From NCBI GenBank assembly GCA_964016885.1, contig OZ024745.1:55239800-55303799 (forward strand): 64,000 nucleotides of DNA, read 5' to 3'. The notes under the pieces were generated by a model. That model did no database searches and was not told where the DNA came from. It worked only from the letters and a program-made list of their open reading frames with translations. Shown here one piece after another: positions 10,174 to 22,652 of this stretch. Numbering within the stretch: the stretch's first letter is position 1; every line of letters starts with the position of its first letter. The translations under genes and the position numbers were made by a program. Origin of the DNA: Eledone cirrhosa. Lineage: Eukaryota; Mollusca; Cephalopoda; Octopoda; Eledonidae.

Positions 10174-12402
10174 TTATACTTCTCTTAGGTCAGTGTTGTT
10201 TGTTTGGGTGTTGTTGTTGTTCCACTCATTCTTTCTGTTTAGCTTTGGTCTTCTAATTTCTATTTCACTGGCCTCTCTGATTTGCCTATCTGCTGGGTCA
10301 TTCCTATGTTTAGATATTATTCTAATTTCTATGTTGTCTATGTTACCGTCATGATGTTGTCTAGCATGTTCGTATAGTACTGACCCGTTTTTTCGTCCTT
10401 TTAGTTCCCCCCAGTGTTGGTCTATCCTTTCACCTATGCTACGAGCTGTCTCACCTATGTATGTTGTTGTCGTGTTTCTGCAAGTACCCTCTGTACATCT
10501 TATGCTATAGACTACGTTTCTAGTTTTACAGTTTATCCGGGGGTTCACCTTACATATGATACATTTCCTATTGGTACAGTGGGTTTTCTTAAAAGGGTAG
10601 GTTTTGCTGATCAGGGATTTTATGGTGGTTCCTGGCTTTTCTACCACCTTTATTTTTAAGTGGGTCTTTCTCAGGGCCTTTCTACACTGGTTAGCTAATT
10701 TCCCTCCAGGGGTGGCGTCCACAAACATGACACTCTGATATCTCTGGTTGTCGTACCATGATGTGGCCTTCCCTATCTTATGTCTAGCCCTATCTAAGCT
10801 ATTCCATGATTTGCTCCTGTATAGTGGGCAAATTCCTTTCATGTCCAGTTCTATGAGGGTCTTATACTTTTCCATGGCTCCTTCGTATACTCTGACTCTG
10901 TCTCTTTGGTTGTAGCCAGAGAACTGCATGCGGTTGATGAAGTGTTGGATGTGTCCTTCCATTTCTGTTGGGTCGCACATGCTGGACACATTCTTCATCA
11001 CTCGTACCAAATCTGCGATCAGAATGTTAAACTTAGCACTACTGGACATTGCTGAGTTTTTGAGTATCAGGTATTTGGAGGCCATGGGTTTAGCATAGTG
11101 TGAGTGGAGAATTTGGGCTCTCTCGTCTATAGTGTTAATCCAGAGTTCTGTGTCTAATACAGGTAGTCTATTGTTAGGGTGTTTGGAAGGGAAGTCTATA
11201 GTTACAGTTATACTCTGGTGTATGGAATTAGCTATCTGCTGGATGCTTTCCATCGTGCTACGTTCTAAATCAAACTTGTTAGTGCTCTCTAGTGGGGGTG
11301 TTCTTATAACTATATTGATATCGTCTACATAACGAGAGTACATGATGAGGTCTATGGAGCTTTCATTAAGGAGATCTTTAAGTCTCCTTTCCCACCATAC
11401 CATGAAAAGGTTGGCAACATCGCCAGCTATGCTGACGCCGATGGCTGCTCCCTCATTTTGGGTGTAGATTTTCTCATTGAACTTAAATATGTGGCCCTTT
11501 AGGGTAGTTTTGATACTAGCCCCTATTGCATGTGCGACCATTTTTCTTACCTGATCAGTGTTTTGGGGGGTCCGTATAGCTTTGGTCCACCCAATCCACC
11601 TTCCTATGGGAGTCTTTTTAGCCATTGAGGTTATGGTGGGGGGTCTACCTCTTATAGGTCTACTAGGGCAGAAACATCTAAGGTCATGGCTGTCTAGGTA
11701 GTCAGTGTCGTAGGTAAGTCTAAGTAGGAGGCCCAGTTCGTCTGTGTCGACGTCGCAGAACTCCACCTCACTCTCAATGATCATCTCCACACATCTTTTC
11801 ACAGCAAAATCAATGTTAATGGATGGGTACAGTGACACCACATCCATGCTGCCTATTATGCAGTTGGATAGGCTCCTGTTTTTGTTGCACTCACTGATTC
11901 CGCTGAGGAGGTCCTCTGTACTTTCACATACATCTGGGGACATCTTGATTATGGGGCGTATAACCATTGAGAGGAAGTAGGAGATCCTGTAGTTGCTAGC
12001 TATATTAGCTCCGCATACAGGTCTTGTTGGTGGTCCTATTGTCGGGTCGTCGACTGTCTTGTGGTCTTTGCGGAGCCCATACAAGGGTGGTATGCCATTG
12101 TTAGACGCCTGGAAGTTGTTGGCAGTGCGTCTGCTTGGCTTTAGGATGTCAGTCCACATCATCATGTGAGCGTTGAGGATTTTTTCTCTCCCATCGTGTG
12201 TTAGTTGTGCAACTTCGCTCGTGTTCGTGATGTGGGGTTGCATTGCCTCGATGTAGTTCGGCATGCTATCTATTGACATCCTACCAGACTTATCTGTGGG
12301 TAGACACACTACCTCACCATCCCTTGTGCGCTGCTTGAGGCTAACCAAGCCTTCTACAGGTTTTATCCCAAGTTGTTGGGCCTCTGGTCTGCTCTGTCTC
12401 AT
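10174..12402 (-). CDS. Penelope-like RT plus GIY-YIG endonuclease polyprotein
   Basis: The 742-residue frame is uninterrupted. RT motifs are in order: YGLRKDHK (about 108-115), SMDVVSLYPS with catalytic Asp187 (185-194), GAAIGVSIAGDVAN (about 318-331), and YVDD (358-361) with the catalytic Asp pair. LPVLDTELW follows at about 414-422. Between the Asp187 motif and the GAAIG motif lies an extra basic segment (about 241-280). A Cys cluster (HCTNRKCIICK, about 607-617) precedes the nuclease, whose GIY and YIG halves read VYSI (about 631-634) and YIG (648-650), with the usual Arg in ARSIGER. In PLEs the protein primes and copies its RNA at a nick made by the GIY-YIG domain. The start at 12402 is the first Met after an in-frame stop. 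The N-terminus may be slightly truncated, since the first residues already match the conserved region before the RT. Confidence 0.9.
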   Translation of the reverse strand: MRQSRPEAQQLGIKPVEGLVSLKQRTRDGEVVCLPTDKSGRMSIDSMPNYIEAMQPHITNTSEVAQLTHDGREKILNAHMMMWTDILKPSRRTANNFQASNNGIPPLYGLRKDHKTVDDPTIGPPTRPVCGANIASNYRISYFLSMVIRPIIKMSPDVCESTEDLLSGISECNKNRSLSNCIIGSMDVVSLYPSINIDFAVKRCVEMIIESEVEFCDVDTDELGLLLRLTYDTDYLDSHDLRCFCPSRPIRGRPPTITSMAKKTPIGRWIGWTKAIRTPQNTDQVRKMVAHAIGASIKTTLKGHIFKFNEKIYTQNEGAAIGVSIAGDVANLFMVWWERRLKDLLNESSIDLIMYSRYVDDINIVIRTPPLESTNKFDLERSTMESIQQIANSIHQSITVTIDFPSKHPNNRLPVLDTELWINTIDERAQILHSHYAKPMASKYLILKNSAMSSSAKFNILIADLVRVMKNVSSMCDPTEMEGHIQHFINRMQFSGYNQRDRVRVYEGAMEKYKTLIELDMKGICPLYRSKSWNSLDRARHKIGKATSWYDNQRYQSVMFVDATPGGKLANQCRKALRKTHLKIKVVEKPGTTIKSLISKTYPFKKTHCTNRKCIICKVNPRINCKTRNVVYSIRCTEGTCRNTTTTYIGETARSIGERIDQHWGELKGRKNGSVLYEHARQHHDGNIDNIEIRIISKHRNDPADRQIREASEIEIRRPKLNRKNEWNNNNTQTNNTDLREV

Positions 12403-12425
12403 AGTGTACCTGTCTACTACTTGTC

Positions 12426-13920
<1,495 letters not shown>

Positions 13921-13932
13921 TATATATATATA

Positions 13933-13964
13933 TTGGATTACAAGTATATATACTTGTAATCCAA
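13933..13964. repeat. Perfect 32-bp palindrome
   Basis: TTGGATTACAAGTATA is followed at once by its exact reverse complement, with no spacer. It follows a short TA tract, and the centre is itself TATA-rich. It could extrude as a cruciform or be the remnant of a small inverted insertion. Confidence 0.85.
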
Positions 13965-14204
13965 TTTAATAAGCCATTGAATAACTTCATTGGCGTTTCC
14001 TCATACGTTTTGTGTGGTTGTCTGCTTGGTAGTAGGAATTACTCCATCAAGGATATTGTTACTAATACTTCCTATATCTGCGGTTAAAAAGCATATTAAC
14101 CTAAGATATGGTTTTTAAGATATGGTTTTTAAGGTGAATCCTAGGGAGGTTAGGTATATAAGGTTCAGTGTATTTTTCCAACTTCAATTGTTTTACAAAA
14201 TAAA

Positions 14205-14322
<118 letters not shown>

Positions 14323-14965
14323 AACGTCAGATAACTTTTTAAAAGCATTAAAGTGTTGATAAATATCTTGTGATTTACTTATTATTGATGAATACCAGGA
14401 GATCTTCGAATGGAAACTGTATTTTGATTGCATTAGTATTTGAAAAAAACGCAGTTCTTTTATCTTAGAGCCATTAGCATTGTTGATCCAATGTTTCTAC
14501 CATGTGTGAAAACAATTTTTAAGAGAGTATTTATATTTTAATGTTTTGAAATATACAATTCAAAATATTGCTATGGATCTAAATATCGCTCTGGTAGCTA
14601 GCTGTATCTTCACTAAGATAACATAAGGTGTAAATCAAGTTAAACATATTTAAAAGCAATTTGGACTTTTGCACTTTAAAGAGGGAAACTGAACTAAGAA
14701 TCGGTGAGACATACCATAATATAGTGTATACAAGTGAATATTAGATTTTATGTATCTTAAAATATAACGAGTGCAATTTAATCAGAAAATAACAAAACAT
14801 ACCATATGTCATGAGAAACTGAAAGAATGTAAAAAACAAAGAGCAAAGTATGAATTAGGTGGTAATTATATATGCTACAATATGCATACATGCATGTGTG
14901 TGTGTGTCGAATACGCACGTGTACCTGTGTGATTGAATGAAGATAAGTATAGAAATTCGCCCAAC
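14323..14965. other. No assignable feature
   Basis: AT-rich unique-looking sequence with a short GTGTGT tract near 14895. No gene or repeat boundary seen. Confidence 0.5.
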
Positions 14966-14969
14966 AAAC

Positions 14970-15111
<142 letters not shown>

Positions 15112-15117
15112 GAAATA

Positions 15118-16284
15118 TATGAAATATTAGAATCAAAGAACTGTTCAAAACATTTTTATGCTTACAACTGTTTCCTCCAAACCGAGGTTTGGATTATTCG
15201 GAGCAATTTATTAATGAATGAACACTTATATGACCTCCTTTTCACCCAAGAGACATACAGATACATATGCAAATGTTGTGGGTCAACATTCATTACAGCA
15301 TTTAGAGTGGCAGTACACACTTAGAGATTACATTCATATTAAAGGATACAATCAACAATACAGGTTAAAATACAACATGAAATTAAGCGGTTATATAGTG
15401 GAAAGGTTATATGTGTGGCAAGCACGTGCGTCTTGTTTATATAGTGTGGCAGAGAGTTACGTGTAGTAGAAGCACTTAAGTAGGTAAACAAGAGTGTTAG
15501 GTTGGTTGATCTGGTGACAAATTCTTTATATGATTGTTATAGTCTGTGTGTGGAGAAATAATATAAGCATTAAAAATAGTGCAAGCACTAAAAATATTCG
15601 AAATGCGCAGCGAAGGGATGATATGGACTTCATGTACTTCGACATTTTCATAGTCTGGGGAGTGTATTTTTCACATTATATGCCCCTCACATAACCCACG
15701 ACGATTCAATATCGAATCGTCGTGGGTTATGTGAGGGGCATATAATGTGAAAAATACACTCCCCAGACTATGAAAATGTCGAAGCACATGAAGTCCATAT
15801 CATCCCTTCGCTGCGCATTTCGAATATTTTTAGTGCTTGCACTATTTTTAATGCTTATATTATTCCTCCACACACAGACTATAACAATCATATAAAGAAT
15901 TTGTCACCAGATCAACCAACCTAACACTCTTGTTTACCTACTTAAGTGCTTCTACTACACGTAACTCTCTGCCACACTATATAAACAAGACGCACGTGCT
16001 TGCCACACATATAACCTTTCCACTATATAACCGCTTAATTTCATGTTGTATTTTAACCTGTATTTTTGATTGTATCCTTTAATATGAATGTAATCTCTAA
16101 ATGCTGTAATGAATGTTGACCCACAATATTTGCATATGTATCTGTATGTCTCTTGGGTGAAAAGGAGGTCATATAAGTGTTCATTCATTAATAAATTGCT
16201 CCGAAGAATCCAAACCTCGGTTTGGAGGAAACAGTTGTAAGCATAAAAATGTTTTGAACAGTTCTTTGATTCTTATATTTCATA
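15118..16284. mobile_element. Large near-perfect palindrome, arms about 590/571 bp
   Basis: Arms at 15118-15707 and 15714-16284 are inverted copies around a 6-base centre (AATATC) flanked by ACGATTC and GAATCGT. They differ by a few substitutions and by a 19-bp segment, present only in the left arm at about 15307-15325, that looks like a local duplication bounded by TTAGAG. No protein is encoded; the roughly 80-codon frames on both strands are mirror images. The outer ends share CTTACAACTGTTTCCTCCAAA-type sequence with hammerhead-like boxes. A fold-back derived from a PLE-like terminal region is my best reading. Confidence 0.85.
16201..16231 (+). ncRNA. Degenerate hammerhead-like core in palindrome arm
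   Basis: The order is CCGAAGA (one change from CTGANGA), ATCCAAACCTCGGTTTGGAG, GAAA. The middle folds as a strong hairpin (TCCAAACC with GGTTTGGA). The changed second base of the first box would probably abolish catalysis. Confidence 0.35.
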
Positions 16285-16450
16285 TAACTGCTCTGTAAAT
16301 CATCTGATGTTTTTACATTGAGCTACTTAACTTACTGGTAATAAGGTAGTAATATATTACTGCCTACCACTATTTAGGGGATGTATAAAAATACATATAA
16401 CTGCAAAAGGTTTTTGTATTTACATAACCATAAATAGTATAATTAATTAA

Positions 16451-16452
<2 letters not shown>

Positions 16453-16519
<67 letters not shown>
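16453..16519. repeat. (TA)n microsatellite
   Basis: Abuts the 3' end of the GT-rich repeat that begins at about 16520. Confidence 0.9.
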
Positions 16520-16521
<2 letters not shown>

Positions 16522-17690
16522 GTTAAAACTGGGACGGGAACAAAAACAGAGAGGCAGTACAAACAAAAGTTTATTAGGTTCACGCTCTTAAGAGCGGGGG
16601 GGGGGGCGTTTCGGGCATAAGCCCTTCTTCAGGAGAAAAATGGGTGGAAAGAGAGTTCCGAGGGTGTATGGAGGAGTGGTGGAGAGACATTTAGAAAAAA
16701 GGGGGAGAGAGGAAAAGGGGGGGGGAAACGGTGGAAGGGGTACAAATAAAAATTAAAATAAACATAAAGATAAACAAGTGGTGGAAGGGTGTGGGGCGTG
16801 TATGGGTGGTGGTGGGTGGAGGAGGGAGAGGTAGGCTGTGGTCCGAGCGGGGAGGGGTGAAGGTGGTGTTTGTGTATGTGTGTAGGTGTACGTGTGTGTG
16901 TGTGTGTGTGTGAAAGTGAGAGTTGGGGGAAGAACGAGGTTCCATATTCAGGAAAAGGTGTGTGTGGAGTGGGGTGTAGGTGGGTGTGTGCGTGCGTGTG
17001 GATGGGGAGGGGTAAGAGTGGTGGGGGAGGGAATGGGGGTTGATTCCGGAGGCTGAGTGTGTATAGTGAGGGTACGCACGTGTGTGTTGGTGTTTATACG
17101 TGATGTGGATGTAGATGGCGTGGTTCGAAAAAAAAATTGTTGTGAGTATATGTCCGTGGGTAAGTTCCTAAGGTAGTCCATGGAGTGTGCGATGAGAGGC
17201 CGGATATGTTTCATGTTATGGAGTCGATAGCTGGAACGATGACCGGTAGTGCGGAATCCGTTGGTTGTGGTGGTCGGAAGTGGGGAGATGTGGGGTGCGC
17301 GCGCAACATGAAATGGTCAGAGGGTCAAGGCAGGATGAAGTGATAGCAGTAGGGGAGAATGACAGGTGGAGAAATAGTCTGTGTGTGGTGAGGACTGTGT
17401 GTCTGTGTGTGCGGAGGTGCGGTGGACAGGAGAGAGGATGGGTAGGTGTGAAAGGTGGAGTGGGGAGGGGGTCATGTGAGGGGATGAGGTGTGTATTAGT
17501 AGAGGTGTTAGTGAGATGTGTGTGTGAAGGGTTGTGGGTGGAGCGGGTAGAGGGAGATGGAGAGAAAAGGTGTTGGGAACGATGGAGGGAGTGTAGTGTA
17601 CTGGTGTGTGTGTGCGTGTTTATATATTATATATATAATATTGATGAGAAGAGGGCTGCGTGGTTACTGATAACGAGTGTTAGAAGGTAA
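16520..17690 (-). mobile_element. PLE-like 3' terminal region (minus strand)
   Basis: On the minus strand the region is C/CA-rich and ends with a hammerhead-like core (16609-16632), a homopolymer C run, a small hairpin (GCTCTTAAGAGC) and then a unique tail that reaches (TA)n at 16519. The minus-strand frame at about 17214-16948 (88 codons, Pro/Thr/His-rich toward its end) has no domain I recognise. The 5' limit is unclear; 17690 is where the GT-rich bias stops. The assignment to a PLE rests on the terminal signature only. Confidence 0.45.
16609..16632 (-). ncRNA. Hammerhead-like core, minus strand
   Basis: The minus strand reads CTGAAGA, then AGGGCTTATGCCC, then GAAA. GGGC pairs with GCCC around TTAT, a compact helix II. 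The following ACG could pair with CGT after the downstream hairpin, but the next base would be G, which a hammerhead cleavage site does not allow. So it may be inactive or paired differently. Confidence 0.45.
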
Positions 17691-17699
17691 TTAATCTTT

Positions 17700-18400
17700 C
17701 ACTTTTTACGACTACATATTAAGGTAAATAAACCATGTTTCTTAAGAGATGGCAAGTTGCTTAATATATTAAAATGCATAATGAAATGATCCACGAAATT
17801 AGCGATATTGGATATTCATTGAATACAATAAACTACATTTCTATACATGCATTTCATTGTAATGGACAATTCTCCAATAATAAATATATTGTTCATGTTA
17901 TCTCCTGTGAACAATTACTTGTTGTCAACCAAATTCCCTAACGTTTAATTTATAGTGGTTAATGAATATGAAAATAGGACCACAATATGGATTATTTCTC
18001 TTAAAATGTATAATCTTTATATTACACTTTATACACAATAATGTTTGTTCGCGTTTGCTCTCAGGTGAACCAAGTTCTGAAGATTATAAATATTTAATTA
18101 CTCTAAGTGGGTTTACGACCAGAATTGCATCTGGGATCATGTTGTTTTTTTTTCCCGATTGTAAGTACCATATCAATTTCCAAAATTGGCATCAGTTTTT
18201 CGCTCTCACATACATAAGTGCAAAAAAAGACGCAATTAGTTTATTCCCCCATTTGTCTCCCTCCATTTTTTTCTATGTTAATATATATGTCTACTAGAGA
18301 ATATATACATTTTAACTGCATCCATTTTAAAACGAACTGTAGCTAAATCTACTGAATTTAACCACAAAAATTCATTTTGAAAATCCTCACCTTGTTGATA
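17700..18400. other. AT-rich region with one weak exon candidate
   Basis: Mostly non-coding in appearance. The exception is the stretch 18065-18160, listed separately. Confidence 0.4.
18065..18160 (+). other. Candidate host exon (weak)
   Basis: A pyrimidine-rich tract ending in CTCAG precedes position 18065, and GTAAGT follows from 18161, so both splice consensus ends are present. The 96-bp interval is open in the frame that reads EPSSEDYKYLITLSG then FTTRIASGIMLFFFPD, entering in phase 2 and leaving in phase 1. The YKYLITLSGF segment faintly resembles the start of a PLAT/LH2 beta-sandwich, but the match is too short and lacks the usual AGT. No partner exon was found. It could be chance or a degenerate exon. 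Confidence 0.2.
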
Positions 18401-18410
18401 ATGTACATTT

Positions 18411-18463
18411 GTGGTAATGCAGTCCATTATATATAGCATAAAAGAACAAATGATTCTTTGATT
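18411..18463 (+). repeat. 53-bp direct repeat, left copy
   Basis: GTGGTAATGCAGTCCATTAT and the following 33 bases recur at 22603-22655 with two substitutions. The two copies lie 4.2 kb apart, on either side of the SINE at 18956 and the 615-bp satellite array. Confidence 0.85.
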
Positions 18464-18935
18464 GTGGAACACTCTTCTTCCTATATGTACTTGAAAAAGT
18501 TAGACAACGTACTGCATACCGTATATTTCAGGCAGCTCTATAAGTTTAAGATGACACTAATTTCAAATATTGCCAAAGAAGGAAATACACTCTCTGCAGC
18601 TTAACTGAAACTACTTTTCAAAAGGATATCTTTGCTAATTATTACATAGCACCATGCATATTCCTATTCAAGTTGGTAAGATATTTTATACGACTATAAA
18701 TAGATGTGATCTATTTTCATTATCATTAACCAATTACCTTTCTCAATATGAACCCGGGAGTCCAATATATATATATATACTCTATACTAGCCGAATTACT
18801 CGCGCCTTGCTGCGTTTCACACATTTTTTATGTAAGAAAATGATTGATTTGAAATCAGTGATATCATTTATGGAGAAAAACTCTGCATTTCAATATTACT
18901 CAATGTAAAATGCAATGCACGAAAAATTCGAAAAC
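18464..18935. other. No assignable feature
   Basis: AT-rich sequence with a short TA tract at about 18765-18778. Confidence 0.5.
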
Positions 18936-19139
18936 ATTATTTTTTGTAATATATCGGTAGAGGGTTGGACGCCATGCTTTCTATCATAGTTACGTCCCTT
19001 TACAGTCTGAGTTCAAATGCCGCCGAGGTTAACTTTGCCTTTCATCCTTACGGGGTCGATCAAATAAGGTACCCGTAATGTACTGGGTAATTGCTGGCCT
19101 TGTGCCTAAAGTAGAAACAATTATTTTTTGTAATATATC
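18936..19139 (+). mobile_element. tRNA-derived SINE with 20-bp target-site duplication
   Basis: The SINE body (about 18956-19119) contains the RNA polymerase III B-box-like GAGTTCAAATGCC, the family words CATCCTTACGGGGTCGAT and GGCCTTGTGCCTAAAGTAGA, and a tail in ACAATTATT. It starts inside the tRNA-like head (GGTAGAGGGTTGG), so it is slightly 5'-truncated. The 20-mer ATTATTTTTTGTAATATATC is found exactly at 18936-18955 and at 19120-19139, a clear target-site duplication. Part of that word could also be SINE tail. Confidence 0.9.
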
Positions 19140-19331
19140 AAATCAAAATTACATTATTAAATCTTTATTCTTATTTTGTTTCTTGTAAATATTATTTTTC
19201 AAAATATCAATTCAAAACTTTTGTGAATGGGCATCATATCTTGTCATTTACCTATGGTTTAAATTTCATATAGATCGAAGGGAAAATATTTTCAGCAGAG
19301 ATTTGTGCCCCCAGGAAGCCTACTGGGGGTT

Positions 19332-19352
19332 GGGGGGGGGGGGGGGGGGGGG
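19332..19352 (+). repeat. Poly-G run
   Basis: Twenty-one consecutive G, preceded by CTACTGGGGGTT and followed by TTAACCCCC. The flanking short G and C runs could pair, or the G run could form a quadruplex on this strand. Confidence 0.9.
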
Positions 19353-19383
19353 TTAACCCCCATTAGATTGTCTTAGATATTAT

Positions 19384-22300
19384 GTGACGGTATTTTAACG
19401 ATAGTTATAGCTCTGATTCATCTGAATTATTGAGCCCTCTGCCGCTCATTTCGAATATTGTTTATCGTGAACTCGTGCGCCGATTTTTCGATACTCGATC
19501 TTTCTAATATTTTTAGCTCTGGACATAGCTATCCACCAGTTAATTTTATTGCTCATTTTTTGTCGATTCTATTGAGTGATGAATAGCTCTTGTTTTATTT
19601 TAACATGTCTATTGAGCACTCTTATTCGATATGTGTATTTCCACATTTCCTCGAATAGTTTTCGCGGATGTAGAGGTTATCTCCCTTGTCGAATTCCATG
19701 TGCGTATTTCGCTTGTGGTTAGCCCCTTATCCGCTAGGAAAAAGCTCGTTGATGAAGTAAACTCCATTCCTCTTGCTCTAGTAGTCTTATATATTTATAT
19801 GTGAGCTGATAGAGTACAGTCTAAGGATTTACAGAAACCCAAGAAGCTAGATTTAACACCTTTCTAGTGGGTCCGGGTATGATTTTACATTCATTTAAAT
19901 TATTGATGTATTGTTTTATTGATATTTTTTATCTGTTTGTCCCGAATCTTCTATTATCGATTTTTTATCGTATGGTTGATTGTAGACTTGTTCTATGTGT
20001 GACGGTATTTTAACGATAGTTATAGCTCTGATTCATCTGAATTATTGAGCCCTCTGCCGCTCATTTCGAATATTGTTTATCGTGAACTCGTGCGCCGATT
20101 TTTCGATACTCGATCTTTCTAATATTTTTAGCTCTGGACATAGCTATCCACCAGTTAATTTTATTGCTCATTTTTTGTCGATTCTATTGAGTGATGAATA
20201 GCTCTTGTTTTATTTTAACATGTCTATTGAGCACTCTTATTCGATATGTGTATTTCCACATTTCCTCGAATAGTTTTCGCGGATGTAGAGGTTATCTCCC
20301 TTGTCGAATTCCATGTGCGTATTTCGCTTGTGGTTAGCCCCTTATCCGCTAGGAAAAAGCTCGTTGATGAAGTAAACTCCATTCCTCTTGCTCTAGTAGT
20401 CTTATATATTTATATGTGAGCTGATAGAGTACAGTCTAAGGATTTACAGAAACCCAAGAAGCTAGATTTAACACCTTTCTAGTGGGTCCGGGTATGATTT
20501 TACATTCATTTAAATTATTGATGTATTGTTTTATTGATATTTTTTATCTGTTTGTCCCGAATCTTCTATTATCGATTTTTTATCGTATGGTTGATTGTAG
20601 ACTTGTTCTATGTGTGACGGTATTTTAACGATAGTTATAGCTCTGATTCATCTGAATTATTGAGCCCTCTGCCGCTCATTTCGAATATTGTTTATCGTGA
20701 ACTCGTGCGCCGATTTTTCGATACTCGATCTTTCTAATATTTTTAGCTCTGGACATAGCTATCCACCAGTTAATTTTATTGCTCATTTTTTGTCGATTCT
20801 ATTGAGTGATGAATAGCTCTTGTTTTATTTTAACATGTCTATTGAGCACTCTTATTCGATATGTGTATTTCCACATTTCCTCGAATAGTTTTCGCGGATG
20901 TAGAGGTTATCTCCCTTGTCGAATTCCATGTGCGTATTTCGCTTGTGGTTAGCCCCTTATCCGCTAGGAAAAAGCTCGTTGATGAAGTAAACTCCATTCC
21001 TCTTGCTCTAGTAGTCTTATATATTTATATGTGAGCTGATAGAGTACAGTCTAAGGATTTACAGAAACCCAAGAAGCTAGATTTAACACCTTTCTAGTGG
21101 GTCCGGGTATGATTTTACATTCATTTAAATTATTGATGTATTGTTTTATTGATATTTTTTATCTGTTTGTCCCGAATCTTCTATTATCGATTTTTTATCG
21201 TATGGTTGATTGTAGACTTGTTCTATGTGTGACGGTATTTTAACGATAGTTATAGCTCTGATTCATCTGAATTATTGAGCCCTCTGCCGCTCATTTCGAA
21301 TATTGTTTATCGTGAACTCGTGCGCCGATTTTTCGATACTCGATCTTTCTAATATTTTTAGCTCTGGACATAGCTATCCACCAGTTAATTTTATTGCTCA
21401 TTTTTTGTCGATTCTATTGAGTGATGAATAGCTCTTGTTTTATTTTAACATGTCTATTGAGCACTCTTATTCGATATGTGTATTTCCACATTTCCTCGAA
21501 TAGTTTTCGCGGATGTAGAGGTTATCTCCCTTGTCGAATTCCATGTGCGTATTTCGCTTGTGGTTAGCCCCTTATCCGCTAGGAAAAAGCTCGTTGATGA
21601 AGTAAACTCCATTCCTCTTGCTCTAGTAGTCTTATATATTTATATGTGAGCTGATAGAGTACAGTCTAAGGATTTACAGAAACCCAAGAAGCTAGATTTA
21701 ACACCTTTCTAGTGGGTCCGGGTATGATTTTACATTCATTTAAATTATTGATGTATTGTTTTATTGATATTTTTTATCTGTTTGTCCCGAATCTTCTATT
21801 ATCGATTTTTTATCGTATGGTTGATTGTAGACTTGTTCTATGTGTGACGGTATTTTAACGATAGTTATAGCTCTGATTCATCTGAATTATTGAGCCCTCT
21901 GCCGCTCATTTCGAATATTGTTTATCGTGAACTCGTGCGCCGATTTTTCGATACTCGATCTTTCTAATATTTTTAGCTCTGGACATAGCTATCCACCAGT
22001 TAATTTTATTGCTCATTTTTTGTCGATTCTATTGAGTGATGAATAGCTCTTGTTTTATTTTAACATGTCTATTGAGCACTCTTATTCGATATGTGTATTT
22101 CCACATTTCCTCGAATAGTTTTCGCGGATGTAGAGGTTATCTCCCTTGTCGAATTCCATGTGCGTATTTCGCTTGTGGTTAGCCCCTTATCCGCTAGGAA
22201 AAAGCTCGTTGATGAAGTAAACTCCATTCCTCTTGCTCTAGTAGTCTTATATATTTATATGTGAGCTGATAGAGTACAGTCTAAGGATTTACAGAAACCC

Positions 22301-22585
22301 AAGAAGCTAGATTTAACACCTTTCTAGTGGGTCCGGGTATGATTTTACATTCATTTAAATTATTGATGTATTGTTTTATTGATATTTTTTATCTGTTTGT
22401 CCCGAATCTTCTATTATCGATTTTTTATCGTATGGTTGATTGTAGACTTGTTCTATGTGTGACGGTATTTTAACGATAGTTATAGCTCTGATTCATCTGA
22501 ATTATTGAGCCCTCTGCCGCTCATTTCGAATATTGTTTATCGTGAACTCGTGCGCCGATTTTTCGATACTCGATCTTTCTAATAT
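19384..22585 (+). repeat. 615-bp satellite array, 5.2 units
   Basis: The unit begins at GACGGTATTTTAACGATAG. Its starts are at 19386, 20001, 20616, 21231, 21846 and 22461, exactly 615 bp apart. The last unit breaks off 125 bp in, at TTTCTAATAT, where (TA)n begins. Comparing unit 1 with unit 5, and unit 2 with the partial unit 6, line by line shows no difference. The unit has no long open frame, no tRNA-like boxes and no hammerhead-like boxes. It is internally non-repetitive. Homogeneity implies recent amplification, ongoing gene conversion or an assembly effect. Confidence 0.97.
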
Positions 22586-22602
22586 ATATATATATATATA
22601 TA
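22583..22602. repeat. Short (TA)n at satellite end
   Basis: The TA tract begins inside the interrupted sixth satellite unit. Confidence 0.85.
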
Positions 22603-22652
22603 GTGGTTATGCAGTCCATTATATATAGCATAAAAGAACAAATGATACTTTG

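Larger units (their letters stand above)
9617..12425 (-). mobile_element. Penelope-like element, copy 1 (minus strand)
   Basis: The minus-strand element holds a 742-codon RT/GIY-YIG frame and a 3' region that ends in CCTCGCAAAAC followed by (TA)n. The 3' end is fixed by comparison with copy 3, which ends with the same word next to (TA)n at 62041. The 5' limit is not certain: an in-frame stop lies 9 codons upstream of the first Met, and downstream homology to the other copies is lost because they are cut. The copies at 58-62 kb differ from it by only scattered substitutions and small indels, so all three are young. Confidence 0.85.

Noticed and set aside
10414..10659. Plus-strand frames inside the PLE copies (also 11132-11332, 11744-11980 and the equivalents at 58-60 kb)
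   Set aside because: They are antisense to the conserved RT/GIY-YIG frame and are repeated only because the element is repeated.
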